DNA of 64,000 bases, from the NCBI RefSeq assembly GCF_008831285.2, contig NC_045150.1:17804600-17868599 (forward strand). Direction: 5' to 3'. Both the position numbers and the translations under genes were made by a program. The DNA comes from Nymphaea colorata. Lineage: Eukaryota > Streptophyta > Magnoliopsida > Nymphaeales > Nymphaeaceae. This document shows, one piece after another, positions 33,240 to 44,878 of this stretch. How positions within the stretch are numbered: position 1 is the stretch's first letter; the number at the start of each line of letters is the position of its first letter. The notes under the pieces are model-generated. The model saw only the letters and a list, made by a program, of their open reading frames with translations. It did not search any database and was not told the DNA's origin.

Positions 33240-34389
33240 TAGGAGCAGCAACAAAAGAATGTTGCAGTTGCAGCTAGAAGGAAACATCCCTCATGAAGAT
33301 GGTAGCTTCTCACAGTAGTGATGGTGGCTTCTCATGATGGCAATGGCGACACCGGCGATGGTAACTCTAGGGCCAGCAGGCAGTGGAATCTGAAGCAATG
33401 AGGGACTGATGGGCTGTCAGTTGAGGGCTGTTTAAGTGAGAGAATGGGGAATTGGAGAAAATGGTGAGGAGAGACTTATGCTCAAGTATAAAGAAAAAAA
33501 GAAAAAAGATTAAAAGGTAATAAAGAGAGAAATTGAAAAATTAATAAAACATGAATAATAAAAAAACATCAACAACATCAAGAAAGTCCTTTGTGCCTAA
33601 TGCGCATGCATTAGGCACCAACCGTGCTTTTGCTTGATGCATGTCCATCATAGGCTTGATGCACACTCACAAGCCAATGATGCATCAACTAATTTTGCGG
33701 TGCATAAATTGGCGTGATCTGCACGATGCACACACATCACTCGGTAATATGTGTGCATCTAATAACACTGACCAAAAGCATCAACGCCCACCCATACCTT
33801 CCACTGCCCATCACCCATGTGCAATACCTTTAGCAACCTCATCAAATGTTTTTGGCCACCCATCACACCCAAAACTCAGTTTTGAGTGAAAAATACAAAC
33901 CACCTCTTCAAAACCTAGATAAAAACCAGGTTTTCATAAAACTGGGTTTCAAAGAAACCCAGTTGCCTATTGTTCGCATCCCTAAAAAATTTTGGTTTTT
34001 GAAATGCTCAAAACAAAAATTTGTTTTGAAATGAGAAAGAAAGGGACTCGCCCATTGGTATGAGGATTGACCATTCCTGACGTCTTTACCGAGGGTAATC
34101 AATCCAAAAGCTATGTTTATTCTTCATGCATTTTGTTTTGGCTTAAACATCTTTTTATTCTAAATGTAGTGTAATGTTTGAGAAAATGTTAAAGATTTAA
34201 TGTTTCAAGATTTTGAGAAAGTTTTGAAGAATTATTTGAGAGTGTAAAAGATTTTGATTTAGGAAATTTTGAATTGAAAAATCTTTACAAATATCATTTG
34301 GGAACTTTTGAAGATCACTTTAGTGTTCTTTCAAAACTTTAAGTAGGTTTGAGGTTTTCTCTAATTTGGTTACTACCTAATTAAAGTTT
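33240..34389. other. Spacer with possible Tourist-like remnant
   Basis: At 33890-34030 the sequence shows repeated AAACCAGGTTTT / AAACCCAGTT blocks like the interior of the MITEs at 44337-44875, but no complete ends are visible. No gene is recognised. Confidence 0.4.
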
Positions 34390-34600
34390 CATCTCATCTT
34401 GCTTAAGTTATTTTAGAGACATGCTTGTAATCATAAGTGATGTTAAGTTAATGTGAATGTATGAATGCATTGATCCTATATGATTAAAAGAAAATCATTC
34501 ATTCCTACCATAATATTCTAAAAATATTTTCATCTCATCTTGCTTAAGTTATTTTAGAGACGTGCTTGTAATCATAAGTGATGTTAAGTTAAAAGGAAGT
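34390..34600. repeat. Local direct duplication, about 141-bp period
   Basis: The segment CATCTCATCTTGCTTAAGTT followed by TATTTTAGAGAC occurs at 34390 and again at 34531, nearly identical for about 60 bp. A shared TTCCTACCATAATATTC block follows. Confidence 0.8.
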
Positions 34601-34640
34601 CATTAATTCCTACCATAATATTCTAAAAGTATTCCTACCA

Positions 34641-37600
34641 TTACATACATTTAAGTTTCTCATTCTTATAATTTTTATAAGTACTTTTAGGACAAGAAAA
34701 AAATTTTTGAAAGTGGGATGAAGTTGTAGACCATCAAGCATGATTCCAATATTGGGTCATTACTTGAGTGAGGTCATAGTGAAGTTGGCAAATGAGAAGC
34801 TAAAACCTTAGATCTTTAGAAAAAATATCTAAAAGAATGGAAAAGATGAAATATTCCCTTGGAGAGAAAGAGGAAGAGATTTTAAAGGTCACTAAATAAA
34901 AGATCTAAAAAGAGGGGGAGATACATATCTTTATACGTATTTTATATGTACATGTATGTATATGAAAGCTTATAAAAATGAAGTATTAACTCAAACGAAG
35001 AGAGAAAAGAAAATCTTAAACAGAGAGAGAAAGAGAGAGAGAGAAATGCACCTATACATGTACATATTATCATAATGCACATATATGAAAGTTTATAAAA
35101 AGTGGGTATTGACTCGAAGAGGGAGAGAATATTGTTTTACATTTTTAACAAGAATATGTAAAAAAAAAGTGCATAGCACGGGGATGAAGCAAATGCTTAA
35201 AAGTGGCCAAGTTGAAAGATGGAAAGAAGATAGAGGTGCAATGCAGTGAATTTGGTCAAGCCATTGATGATAATGCGCCATTTTCTAACTTTTGTAGCAC
35301 ATTGACATGCAACAGTAATATGGCTCCCATCAACTAGGATTCGTGGCCAGGCATGCCATCTACATATGTGGACAACGTGTGGGATCAAGTATACGTATAT
35401 TTGCTTTATATCTATTATTTGTTTATTGTTGTGTTGTAAACTCATCATTTAGGCAAAATTTAAGTTTGGATAAACCCATGAAGTTGTGGGTATTGACAAA
35501 ATTGAATTTGCAATAGAATGAAAAAAAAATGTAAATAAGGTTGACCTACAACAATGGCAAGCTTGCTTAAAGAGATGGATGCACCAGAGTGACAGGTACA
35601 TGTTTTAATTTAACTTTTTGTGACCAACACATCACACTTTTGAATGTGATATACTAACTTGTTGGCAAAGTCAAACAAAACAAGGTACATGGGGCTAAAT
35701 TGATGTTTCCACACACAACAAGATAAAAAAGTATGACAAAAATTCATGAAGAATTGGCAATATATATCTAGTTCAATCCATGTATAATAACTTTTACTTT
35801 TTAGTTGCACATGTGTCTTAGTTTATTGATTTTGTTTTCAAAACATTAGAAGGAAACACATAATGGAGCGTAGCCCACCTGTAGTGAGGTCTCCATGCAA
35901 ATACGCTTGACCAAACAGGGCCATCCGATAGATAATCATAGTGCGTGAAGGGTTGTACGTATTATTCTGCTTTATACGAATATTTGATCGTATTTTTTTC
36001 ATTAACTTAGTTTAACTTGTTTATACTTGTTTGTGTGTAATTGCATACCTGATCACTTGAAGCAGCCGCAAGCATCCTACGTCTAAGTTCTCAAGACAAT
36101 GTAGGCTGAAATGACATTTACCTAGAGCATATGAGACAAGAGCCTAGTGGACCTATGTGTACATATGGAGTGGGACCAGGTTCCACTGATGTATTTGATC
36201 CAACTTGTAAACGATTTGCCTATGAATGAGAAGCTACTAAATCCTACAAAAGGGCAGAAATTGTAGAAGATAAATTCAAAGAATTTGAGAAGCGACTTTT
36301 AATAGTGGAACAAGAGAATGGAAACCTGAAACAACTCATGTATCTAAAAGAATACTCACTTGCCAATAATCAGTCAAGCAATCGACCATTTTATGTACTT
36401 TACCATATATAATCAGGATACTGACTTGTTACAATCAATTGACAAATTTTTTTATTGTTTGTGGAGGTTACAAAGGAGACAAGATGATGAAACAAGAAAT
36501 GAGAATAATATAGATTCCATAAAATTTAGATACTTCATAGTTAATTTGTTCTACTTGTCGGATGTTGATCCCATATGAACTTCATAGTTTTTTTTAATGC
36601 ATATGTTTCTTTTTGCTTCTAGTGCTTCTCAATTCAAAAGTATAGCTACCGATTTCTGTGTGTATGTCAAACTATCAAGTAGAGATAGTGACTGCAACAT
36701 GCCAAAAGCAAAGTTGGATTCGAATGCTAATGAAGTTCATATACTCTTAGGTTCCGTCAGTTAAGTGCTTTTCACTTTGGTTGCCAACTAAAGCCTTTTT
36801 TCTTAAAGGTCTTCCAAAGAGCAAGCCTCTGCTTGGCGACAACAAATGGTGGGAGCCCTACTATCAATAGTTTGCATCGGACATATTTTGTAGAAAACTT
36901 CCTTCTCAATTCTAGGATAATTTCTTTAATAAAATAAGTGTTTTATTTGTTCCACTTTAATGAAAGTTTTACTTCCCCATAAAATACTTTAATTTTTTGT
37001 CTAAATTTCTTTTCTAAGTGAGCAAGAGAATTATTTCTTTAGGTCAGTTTTTATGAGTGTCACTCCCACCATGCTTCAAGTTATATGTCAGTGTCCTCTT
37101 CCGCTCTTTTTGTAGTTTAATGATCTGGGATTCGAAATGAGAACTGACTACCTATCAGCCCTGTCTGACTGATGTGCCAACCCTCTCGAGGATATGGTCT
37201 AATTTTCTCTTGATGATCGATTTTGCCTCTGGTTGATATATTTGATTTCTTCTATAAGTTTAGTAAATGGTGAACCGTCTATTGCTTCGTTATGATGGAA
37301 GGAAGAATGTACAATTAGCATCTTGAGATTACTTGTGTGTCGTCATGATGTTCTCATCAGATCAGATGGCGTGTGAACAATGAGGTTTTTAAGTCAAAGA
37401 TTTTTAAAATTATTATGGACTTTTTTTTTCAGTTTACGAGCGAAGTCAGATTTTTAGAAACTGAAGTACGATGGAGAATCGAGACACATTGAACTCACTT
37501 GTTATAAACGTACAGTAAGTTTTTTTCAAGGACAAAGTTATTTTATAAAATTAAAAGTAATTGTAACATTTTTCGTGAGACACTTTTTATAAAAATAAAA

Positions 37601-37999
37601 GTGGTGAGCGTATCAAATCTCTCTTTCAGTTTCTTTATACAAACAGCAAAAAGTCTGCGGATCAATTGTTCAAGTCATGTGCATATACAACACTTGAAAA
37701 TGCCAAATTCAGTTAAATGTTTTTTTTTTTTATAAAAGAAGAGTTAGAAAGACAACTAGCCAGTTTGGAGGTCCAACCATAGACTTACTAACATGACTTC
37801 AAGTTATTGAGATTGGAGCAAACTGAAAAGATTATTCTATTGCTCGAGTAAGAACATAAGCTCTTCGCTCCTCCCTTCATTGCCCTTACTTTTGAGGTTA
37901 AGGCAGCATTGATGCTTGGTGTGGGGTTTTCAATACACGGCTATTGAGATATGTAGAGGGTGTTTATAAGCATTTTCTTTGCTATAGTTATAATTATAT
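34641..37999. other. Gene-poor stretch with possible transposase remnants
   Basis: At 36150-36350 a broken frame reads VGPGSTDVFDPTC... then EIVEDKFKEFEKRLL...EQENGNLKQ. This recalls the C-terminal coiled-coil of plant En/Spm-type transposase-associated proteins. It is too decayed for a firm call. Otherwise the region is AT-rich with no recognised gene. Confidence 0.3.
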
Positions 38000-38037
38000 A
38001 AGATTTTGGATTGAGGGAGCTCTTTCTCTCTCCTAGG

Positions 38038-38420
38038 GCAGAGGCGACCTTGATACGTTGGAGAGGGGAGTTGTTGGCCGCAGTGGGCCTTTGGCCCAGC
38101 AGACGCCCCCGAGGATGGGAGAACCAGATGTAAGCGGAGAACCCATGGATGAGGGTGGTACTGCAGATGGTGCTGCTGGAGGATTGCAAGGAGCAAAGGT
38201 AAATATGTCGGATAAACTTTCTAAGGGTGAATGGGTGATATCCTCCATTGGGGGCTCAAGGCAAAGACAGGGCAGAGGTGACCCTGAAACGTTGGAAGGT
38301 GGAGTTGCCGGCTGCAGCGGGCCTCTGGCCCAGCAGACGCTCCCGATGGGAGAATCAGCTGAAAGCGGAGAACCCATGATTTTGGGTGGTAGTGAAGATG
38401 GTGCTGCTGGAGGTAAGGAT
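38038..38420 (+). repeat. 234-bp tandem duplication at the start of LINE ORF1
   Basis: GCAGAGGCGACC (38038) and GCAGAGGTGACC (38272) start two copies about 234 bp (78 codons) apart. Both copies carry GGGCCTNTGGCCCAGCAGAC, GGAGAACCCATG and GATGGTGCTGCTGGAGG. The second is partial (about 150 bp). The duplication keeps the frame. Confidence 0.85.
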
Positions 38421-39896
38421 CTGCCTTCTCCTTACAGTCCGAAAATGGGGAAATCATGGGCGGCTATTGTGGATGGAGATAGCCTTCAGACAGAGATGAA
38501 CATGCCCCCGCTGGAGAAGAAAGAGGTGGCAGGGAAGAAACACCTGGTTATCTCTCAACAATCATATGAAGTCATATGCCAGCCGTTCCGCTTCAGCGCC
38601 ATAGCCACTCTAGCGGGAGGGGCTGGGAAAGGTCGGCTCGACTATAGCTTCATCTTTGCGAGCCTGCGCAGCTTATGGCCTGGTATCATAGACCTTAAGT
38701 TCACCTCCGTTGGGAAAGGTATGTTCCTTCTCCGCACAACTTCTGAAGCTAATTTGAAATTCATATTGTCGCCTGGTCGATTGTTTGTGGGAGGAAGACT
38801 ACTTATTGGTAACCAATGGCATCTTGGAATGCCTATGTGGATTGAGAGTTCCAATCGTGTCCGAATTTGGATTCGCTTGCCTGAACTACCAGTGGAATGG
38901 TGGAATCCTTGGGTTTTCACAGATATTGCTGATTTAATAGGTGGTACATTCGTGGAAGTTGATGAATATACTAGGCACCTCCACCGTTTTGGTTTTGCCC
39001 GCGTAAAAATTGATATCCCGCTTGGGTTTAGGCCAACACCAGAAATTGAACTAGAAGTAACAGGTGGTAAAACTTTTGTTCAATCTATTGAATACAAAAC
39101 TAAGGTCAAGTACTGTCATAAATGTAGATCCACAACCCACTTTGATGGCTCCTGCGTGATGACAGAGGCTCCCAAGGAAGGGGACAAGAGCACCCTTAAT
39201 GTCTGGCAACAAGTTAGAACTCCCAAGAGAAGATCCCAATCCTTTAAAGGAAAGCCAGACTCTCACCCAGAACACAACAAGTTTGAAGCTCTCTCAAATA
39301 TGGTGGAGGGGACAGAGGTTGAGGAAAGGAATTTACGTCGCTCTGAAAAGAGGGGAACAACCCCTGAAGACAATCATGGGCAAGAATCAAGCAAGTTAGT
39401 TGCTGCTAACAACGAAACGGATGGTAATCATTCAGGCACACAAGACATACAGAGTAGAAGTAAGGGCGCGACAGGTCCTCAACAAAACCCAATGCAATTG
39501 GAAAGCAAAAGCATACAGGGACCCTCTCAGGCTTCACCTGATACAAGGAGTCATTCTAAATCCATGAAATCTCCCATCAATGGCCAATTGGCTGACAAGG
39601 CCAAGAAAAGAACACTCAAGCATATGGAAGTTGTTGGAGCCAAGAAGCGAACCAGTCCTCCCAACGTGAGTGACAATTATGAGTCGGTTGAAAGGAGGAC
39701 TAAAGAAGATGAGAACCTAACTATGGCAGGGTTAGACCAGGGCCAACAGGAGGGTCCTTCCTTAGAGGACATGGAAATGGGTTTCGAGGAAGCCCAGCGT
39801 CTCCCTGAGGGGATGGCAGGGGACAAGGCTGATGACTTCTCTACCATTACAATGGTTGGAGAAGTAAAGATGGGGCATGAAACTCCTTGCCCATAA
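38115..39896 (+). CDS. LINE ORF1 protein (DUF4283 plus CCHC zinc knuckle)
   Basis: ORF1 encodes the RNA-binding partner of the LINE ribonucleoprotein. The first in-frame ATG is at 38115 and gives 593 residues; the frame is open from 38058. Residues about 150-330 match the DUF4283 fold (FRFSAIATLAGG..., LRSLWPG, GMFLLRTTSEANLKFIL) and the following conserved block RIWIRLPELPVEWW. A zinc knuckle CHKCRSTTHFDGSC (C-X2-C-X4-H-X4-C) follows near residue 335. The C-terminal half is hydrophilic and low-complexity. The N-terminal part contains an in-frame tandem duplication. The end overlaps the start of ORF2 by 10 nt. It is the only intact LINE gene here, and it is unlikely to be a host gene. Confidence 0.85.
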   Translation: MGEPDVSGEPMDEGGTADGAAGGLQGAKVNMSDKLSKGEWVISSIGGSRQRQGRGDPETLEGGVAGCSGPLAQQTLPMGESAESGEPMILGGSEDGAAGGKDLPSPYSPKMGKSWAAIVDGDSLQTEMNMPPLEKKEVAGKKHLVISQQSYEVICQPFRFSAIATLAGGAGKGRLDYSFIFASLRSLWPGIIDLKFTSVGKGMFLLRTTSEANLKFILSPGRLFVGGRLLIGNQWHLGMPMWIESSNRVRIWIRLPELPVEWWNPWVFTDIADLIGGTFVEVDEYTRHLHRFGFARVKIDIPLGFRPTPEIELEVTGGKTFVQSIEYKTKVKYCHKCRSTTHFDGSCVMTEAPKEGDKSTLNVWQQVRTPKRRSQSFKGKPDSHPEHNKFEALSNMVEGTEVEERNLRRSEKRGTTPEDNHGQESSKLVAANNETDGNHSGTQDIQSRSKGATGPQQNPMQLESKSIQGPSQASPDTRSHSKSMKSPINGQLADKAKKRTLKHMEVVGAKKRTSPPNVSDNYESVERRTKEDENLTMAGLDQGQQEGPSLEDMEMGFEEAQRLPEGMAGDKADDFSTITMVGEVKMGHETPCP

Positions 39897-42800
39897 AGAT
39901 CCTAACTTGGAACGTCCGCGGGCTGGCCTCTACTCCAGCCCAACATGAGTTCTTAAGTACTCTTAGGTCTACGAAGTCTTCCATTGCTTTTGCTATTGAT
40001 TCCAAGCTTAACGCGGAACAACTTCAGATGTTTCAGTTCAAGATTCCAGACTATTGTCAAATCTCCAACATCCATTTTTTGGGACCCTGGGCGCGCATCA
40101 TTGGCCTCTGGGATCCGACGGTAGTGACTCTCCAAAACTGGTATGCTCATCCTCATTGGATTGTCGCCCAGTTTTATATCCCCTCAACAGGCCAAACTTT
40201 TGTTGTTCTTGGGGTTTATCTACACACTGATTTTAGAATAAGGAAGACCCTGTTCCCCATCCTTCTTGATACTTTGAACCGGTGCAGTGAGGCTGTTATA
40301 TGTATGGGCGACTTTAACGCAGTGCTAAACAGCAATGAAAAAACTGGGAGGGCCCCGCCACTCTACGCCTGCATTGCCTTATCCAACTTTGTCACCTTGT
40401 CGGCGTTAACTGAAGTTTCTTGCCAAGATACTAAATTCACTTGGACTAATAACCAGGTGGGCAAAGATAATGTGATGTCCAAGATCGACAGATGTTATGT
40501 TTCCAAGGAATGGGTGGACGATCCAGAATTGTTACTGCAACTGGAAGTGCTCCCTAGGACAATATCTGACCACAACCCCATTCTGCTCTGCATCTCAAAG
40601 CGTAGGTACTCAACTTGGGGACGTACCCCATTTCGGCATTTTCAATACTGGATGGACATGGCAAGGTACAAAAACCAAGTTGAATCTGCATAGACAGTGG
40701 ACATTAGAGGCTGCGCAATGATTAAACTCATTTACAAACTAGAGGCCACCAAGGACAAGTTAAAGATGTGGTGCAAAGGTGGAGCCAATGATCTATCCCC
40801 CCATATTGTGGATATCAAATCTAAACTTAAATACCTACAGTCCCAGATTGAAAGTGGCCACCTTCAGGCGATAGAGGAAGAGTGCAACCTCAAGCGACAA
40901 CTTTCGGTGCTCCTGCACCTAGAAGAACGCCTTTGGCGCCAAAAATCTAGAATCAAATGGATCAAGGATGGAGACCTCAACACCAAATTCTTTCAAGGAA
41001 TCGCCAATGGGAGGCAAAGGAGGAACAAGATCGACATTATCTCCCATGGGGGTCAGCTCGTAACAGACATGCCTGACATATTCTCAGCTTGCACGAACTT
41101 CTTTGTCGATTTTTAGCGAATGTTCAGGGTGATGGGTGCCTACCGCATTCTCTCGCCCCAGGCCCTACTGTGTCTCTAGAGGAGAATGCTGACCTATTGA
41201 AACCTATCACTACAGAAGAAATTTAGTGAGCAGTAATGGAGGTAGATAAGGATTCCGCGCCGGGCCCAGATGGGTTTGGTAATAATTTCTTCCAGTCCAA
41301 TCGGAATACTGTGAAGGAGGCCGTTTCTGCGGCTATCAGTGGGTTTTTTCATTCCGGCAAGCTGGTTAAATCCATTAACAGGACTCACATCATCTTGCTG
41401 CCCAAGGAGCAAGGAGCTAAGCAGTTGGACAAATTTCGCCCTATATCCCTCTGTACTAGCACGCTGAAATTTATTACCAGGATCATGGTCCAGTGCATGC
41501 GGCCCATCCTCAACAGGATCATATCTAATAATCAAAGTGCCTTCCTACAGGGAAGATGCATCCAAGACAACTTTCTTCTCAGTCAGGAAATTGTTCATGT
41601 TTTCCAAAATAGTAAGAAGCAAGCGGCTTGTGTAAAGATTGATTTAAACAAGGCTTATAACAGAGTCAACTGGGACTTCCTGAAGGCTGCCCTCTGCCAC
41701 CTAGGCTTTCATGAATTATGGATTCAAAAAGTCATGACTATTGTCACCTCAGTCAAATCGGCACTTCTCATCAATGGCAAGAAAGGGGGGTGGTTTGAAC
41801 ATAAGAGAGGTCTTAGGCAAGGCGACCCCCTCTCCCCTTACCTGTTTATCTCAGTCATGGAGATGCTCACTCGTAGCATCCAAGCGCAAAGCAATAGCTG
41901 GCAAATAAAAATCCCGCCTATGGGGGCTGGACTTACCTCCCCTTCTTCCACGCTTTATGCGGACGATATTATTTTCTTCATGGATGGGAGGTTACAAAAC
42001 TTACGCCATTTGAAAGTGTGTCTAGAGGAGTTCGCCTCCTGCTCTAGCCTGGTTATGAATACTGCCAAAAGTACAATCCTCCCATTCAATATGGACAGTC
42101 AAGTGTTAAATCGCATTGAGCACGAAATGGGCTGGCGTCAAGGGGCCCTCCCCACCACCTATCTTGGTATTCCCCTTCAGACGAATGCCTTGACAGAGGT
42201 GCAATGCAGGCAGCTAATCCTTCGGTCCTCCTAAAAGCTTGCACTTTGGAAACAAAAATGTCTCTCGTTTGCAGGCCGTCTGTGTTTAATCAAACATGTT
42301 CTCTCCGCAATGCCTAGCTATTGGAGCCTAGTTGCTAATCTTCCTGCGGCAACTTGCAAACAATTGAACAAGATGGCAGCTGATTTTCTGTGGGGAGATA
42401 TGGCAGACCGTAAGAATTACCATCGCATGAATTGGTCAACTCTCTCTCTCCTTAAGTTAGAGGGAGGCGTTGGCCTCAGAGATATCAAGGAAACTAATAT
42501 GGCCAACATGGCTTTTTTAGTTTATCGAGTGTCGCAGCAGGCCTCCCCTTGGGCTACCCTTGTCAAAGGGCGATACTGTGAGCGCAAGGGACTGCTCGAC
42601 AGTAGTTTGAGGGGAAAAAGGGTGTCCAGAGCTTGGCGTATGGCGTTGCGGTCATGGAGCAAGGTGAAAGAGCAAGTCGTTTGGAAAATAGGGAATGGTG
42701 CCTTGGCAAAATTCTGGACAGATCATTGGGGGGTTGATCGACTGATAGACAAGATTCCCATATCTCACCTTCATCTCATCCAAGACTGTATCCCGTACTC

Positions 42801-43804
42801 AGTTAAAGAGATCATTGAGACGAACAGGGAGTACATAAGAGGCTTCCTTACCGGTCTTAATATTCTTGCCTCTTTGCCTACGATTCAGGTGGAACAGCTG
42901 GATGTTCTTACATGGAGGAATGATAATAAAGGGGAGATCACCAGGCGCGACATATGGCAACGAATACGTAAGAAAGGCAATGAGTCCATCGATAATATGC
43001 TAGTGTGGAAAGGAAGACGACTCCCTAGGGCCGCCTGGGTGGTGTACTTAGGCTGTGCCTCCATGGCATTGGAGCCCTCAATTCTTAAAGCAAGGACTCA
43101 TAAGGTGGCACAAGCAAGGCTTCAAAGACAAAACCTTGGATAAATGCTGGAAAGATAGCTTCCATTTGGGGATTTGGTTCATTTGAAAAACGCGCAACCA
43201 GTTTAAGCATAGAGGAGATATTCCTATAGGCAATGTGGCCAAAATTTTCTGGTCACACTGCTGCGATCATTGGTGGACGTATCAGTGGACTATTTCGCAA
43301 CGAGTTAAAACTCAAAACTGGTTATGCACAGGGATCTTATGGAGCAATGGAGCAAACCAAGCAGATACATGGGTGGAAATCAGCATTACCTCCCTGTTTA
43401 TGGCTGGTAGAAAAGGGGTCGCAGGCCTCATTAGAGACACAGCGGGCCGGTTTCGCCATGGTCTAGCTTGCTGGTTTGGCAACATTTCTGAATGGTGGGA
43501 GACCGAGATACTTAGGGAATGCATCGGGTACCTGGTTAACCTAGAAGATAATCAAGGGCGTATCTATATACTGGCCAATAGTGGCGATTGGAAGCAGCAA
43601 TTCCGCAGTACCCTAACAGGCAGGCGCAACACTGACACTAACTCTATGTTCAACAGTCTTCTCAATAGGATTGTTTTTTGCAGGAGATGGCCTCTCGCTG
43701 AAGCCACCAACCTTTTGATGTCCATTCCGGACAATGACATGTATACCAAATGGAATCCCACAGATGACATGTGGGATCCACTTAAAGAATCCAATCATAG
43801 ATGA
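39887..43804 (+). pseudogene. LINE ORF2 (endonuclease, reverse transcriptase), inactivated
   Basis: The endonuclease (39887-40690) starts KILTWNVRGL and contains MGDFNAVLN and SDHNPILL, the apurinic-type catalytic motifs. It opens with TTG, not ATG, probably a lost ATG. After a TAG at 40691 the same frame continues to 41114 (LWRQKSRIKWIKDGDLNTKFF linker). The reverse transcriptase (41236-42234) shows PGPDGFG, FRPISLCTS, NQSAFLQGR, GLRQGDPLSPYLF and LYADDIIFF. A CAA-to-TAA type stop (42232) precedes the thumb and zinc-binding region (42310-43143). The last fragment (43235-43804) has the RNase H-like GVAGLIRDTAGRF and ends DDMWDPLKESNHR. Six or more lesions make it non-functional. Confidence 0.9.
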
Positions 43805-43905
43805 TGAGGTCCTACTGGACCAATTTTGGTTGTATATACCTCTTATTTTGTTGAAATAAAAGGATGGGGGCCTAACCCCCAAGCAGCCGTTGTCTGGACA
43901 GCCAA

Positions 43906-44336
43906 CACTAACGAATGCAGTTCAGGGGTGAAGGCAAATGGGAGCTAGGGGCATATAAGAGGCTTGACCTGGGAATTTAAAAAAAATGAAAATTTAATTA
44001 TACTTAAAAAAAAATTTTGTAGACAACACAACAGGCTATATATGTGAAAATATAAACTTGTTCTCTTTAATTTTCTTTTTCCTTTTTGACCTCGTCCGCC
44101 TCAAAGGCCTGATGATCCAGGCATAATTTTTGTGCAATATTGAAAGACGGAAAGAAAAAATCACGTCTAATCTCTTCGAAAGTAAAAGGTTTAATTAAGA
44201 AAATTTTGAAATTAAAAATACCAGAAAAATTAAAATATTTAAAACATAGATATTGGAAAGATAAACGACAAATTAATTGGTTGATTTGCAGGTTGATCAT
44301 GTAACTGATTCCAGAGTTTTATGTGATAATTTTTAA
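43906..44336. other. AT-rich spacer
   Basis: No gene is recognised between the LINE 3' end and the first Tourist MITE. Confidence 0.45.
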
Positions 44337-44631
44337 GGAGGTGTTTGGATGACACCCTTATCTAGCTCAGTTTCAAGGAAGCTTGGTTTAAAAAAAAAAA
44401 AACCAAGTTCTTTTAGTGAATTTTAAGAACTTAGTTCATTTGTTTATGGGACAAACTCAAAACCTGGTTTTTATGAACGGAGAAGGAAGAGGGTATATTG
44501 GTATCAGGTTTTTCACTTCATTTAACAAAATCAGGCTTGCAGTTTTTATGGAACCCACATACTCAAAAAACTTAATTCTGGACACAAAACTATGTTTTAC
44601 CTTAATTTTAAGGTATCATCCAAACACAACT
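44337..44631. mobile_element. Tourist-like MITE 1 (PIF/Harbinger)
   Basis: The left end GGAGGTGTTTGGATGACACC and the right end in reverse complement AGTTGTGTTTGGATGATACC form the inverted repeat. TAA (44334-44336) precedes it and TAA (44632-44634) follows it, the 3-bp target typical of PIF/Harbinger. The interior has AACCAAGTT / AACCTGGTT palindromic words and no gene. Confidence 0.82.
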
Positions 44632-44634
44632 TAA

Positions 44635-44875
44635 GGGGGCGTTTGGATGACATCCACAACTAATCCATTTTTCTTTAAACTTGGTTTTTTTAATGAGTTA
44701 AAAAAAAAACCTTGTTTTTTTTTTTATTTGATTGACACATCCAAAGCTTGGTGCTTGAAAAACCTAAGGGAGACCCAAACTGGTTTTTCTTAAACCCAGT
44801 TTTGATAACACCCAAACACCTTTGAAACCTGGTTTTAGATGCAAATCCTGGTTTTGGGATGTCTTCAAACACCCC
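44635..44875. mobile_element. Tourist-like MITE 2 (PIF/Harbinger)
   Basis: The left end GGGGGCGTTTGGATGACATC and the right end in reverse complement GGGGTGTTTGAAGACATCCC form the inverted repeat. It is bounded by TAA on the left (44632-44634, shared with MITE 1) and TAA on the right (44876-44878). The interior resembles MITE 1 in its AAACCTGGTTTT words. Confidence 0.82.
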
Positions 44876-44878
44876 TAA

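Larger units (their letters stand above)
38000..43905 (+). mobile_element. Nearly full-length L1-like LINE, inactive
   Basis: The order is ORF1 (nucleic-acid-binding protein), ORF2 with endonuclease, reverse transcriptase, zinc-binding region and C-terminal RNase H-like module, then a short 3' UTR ending near TTGTCTGG. This is the standard layout of plant L1-clade LINEs. ORF1 is intact. ORF2 is broken by stops at 40691, 41114, 41224, 41227, 42232 and 43184, by a frameshift between 41116 and 41224, by another near 43080, and by an apparent internal deletion of the zinc-binding part. The left boundary is uncertain. A truncated relative lies at 21190-23362 on the other strand. Confidence 0.9.
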
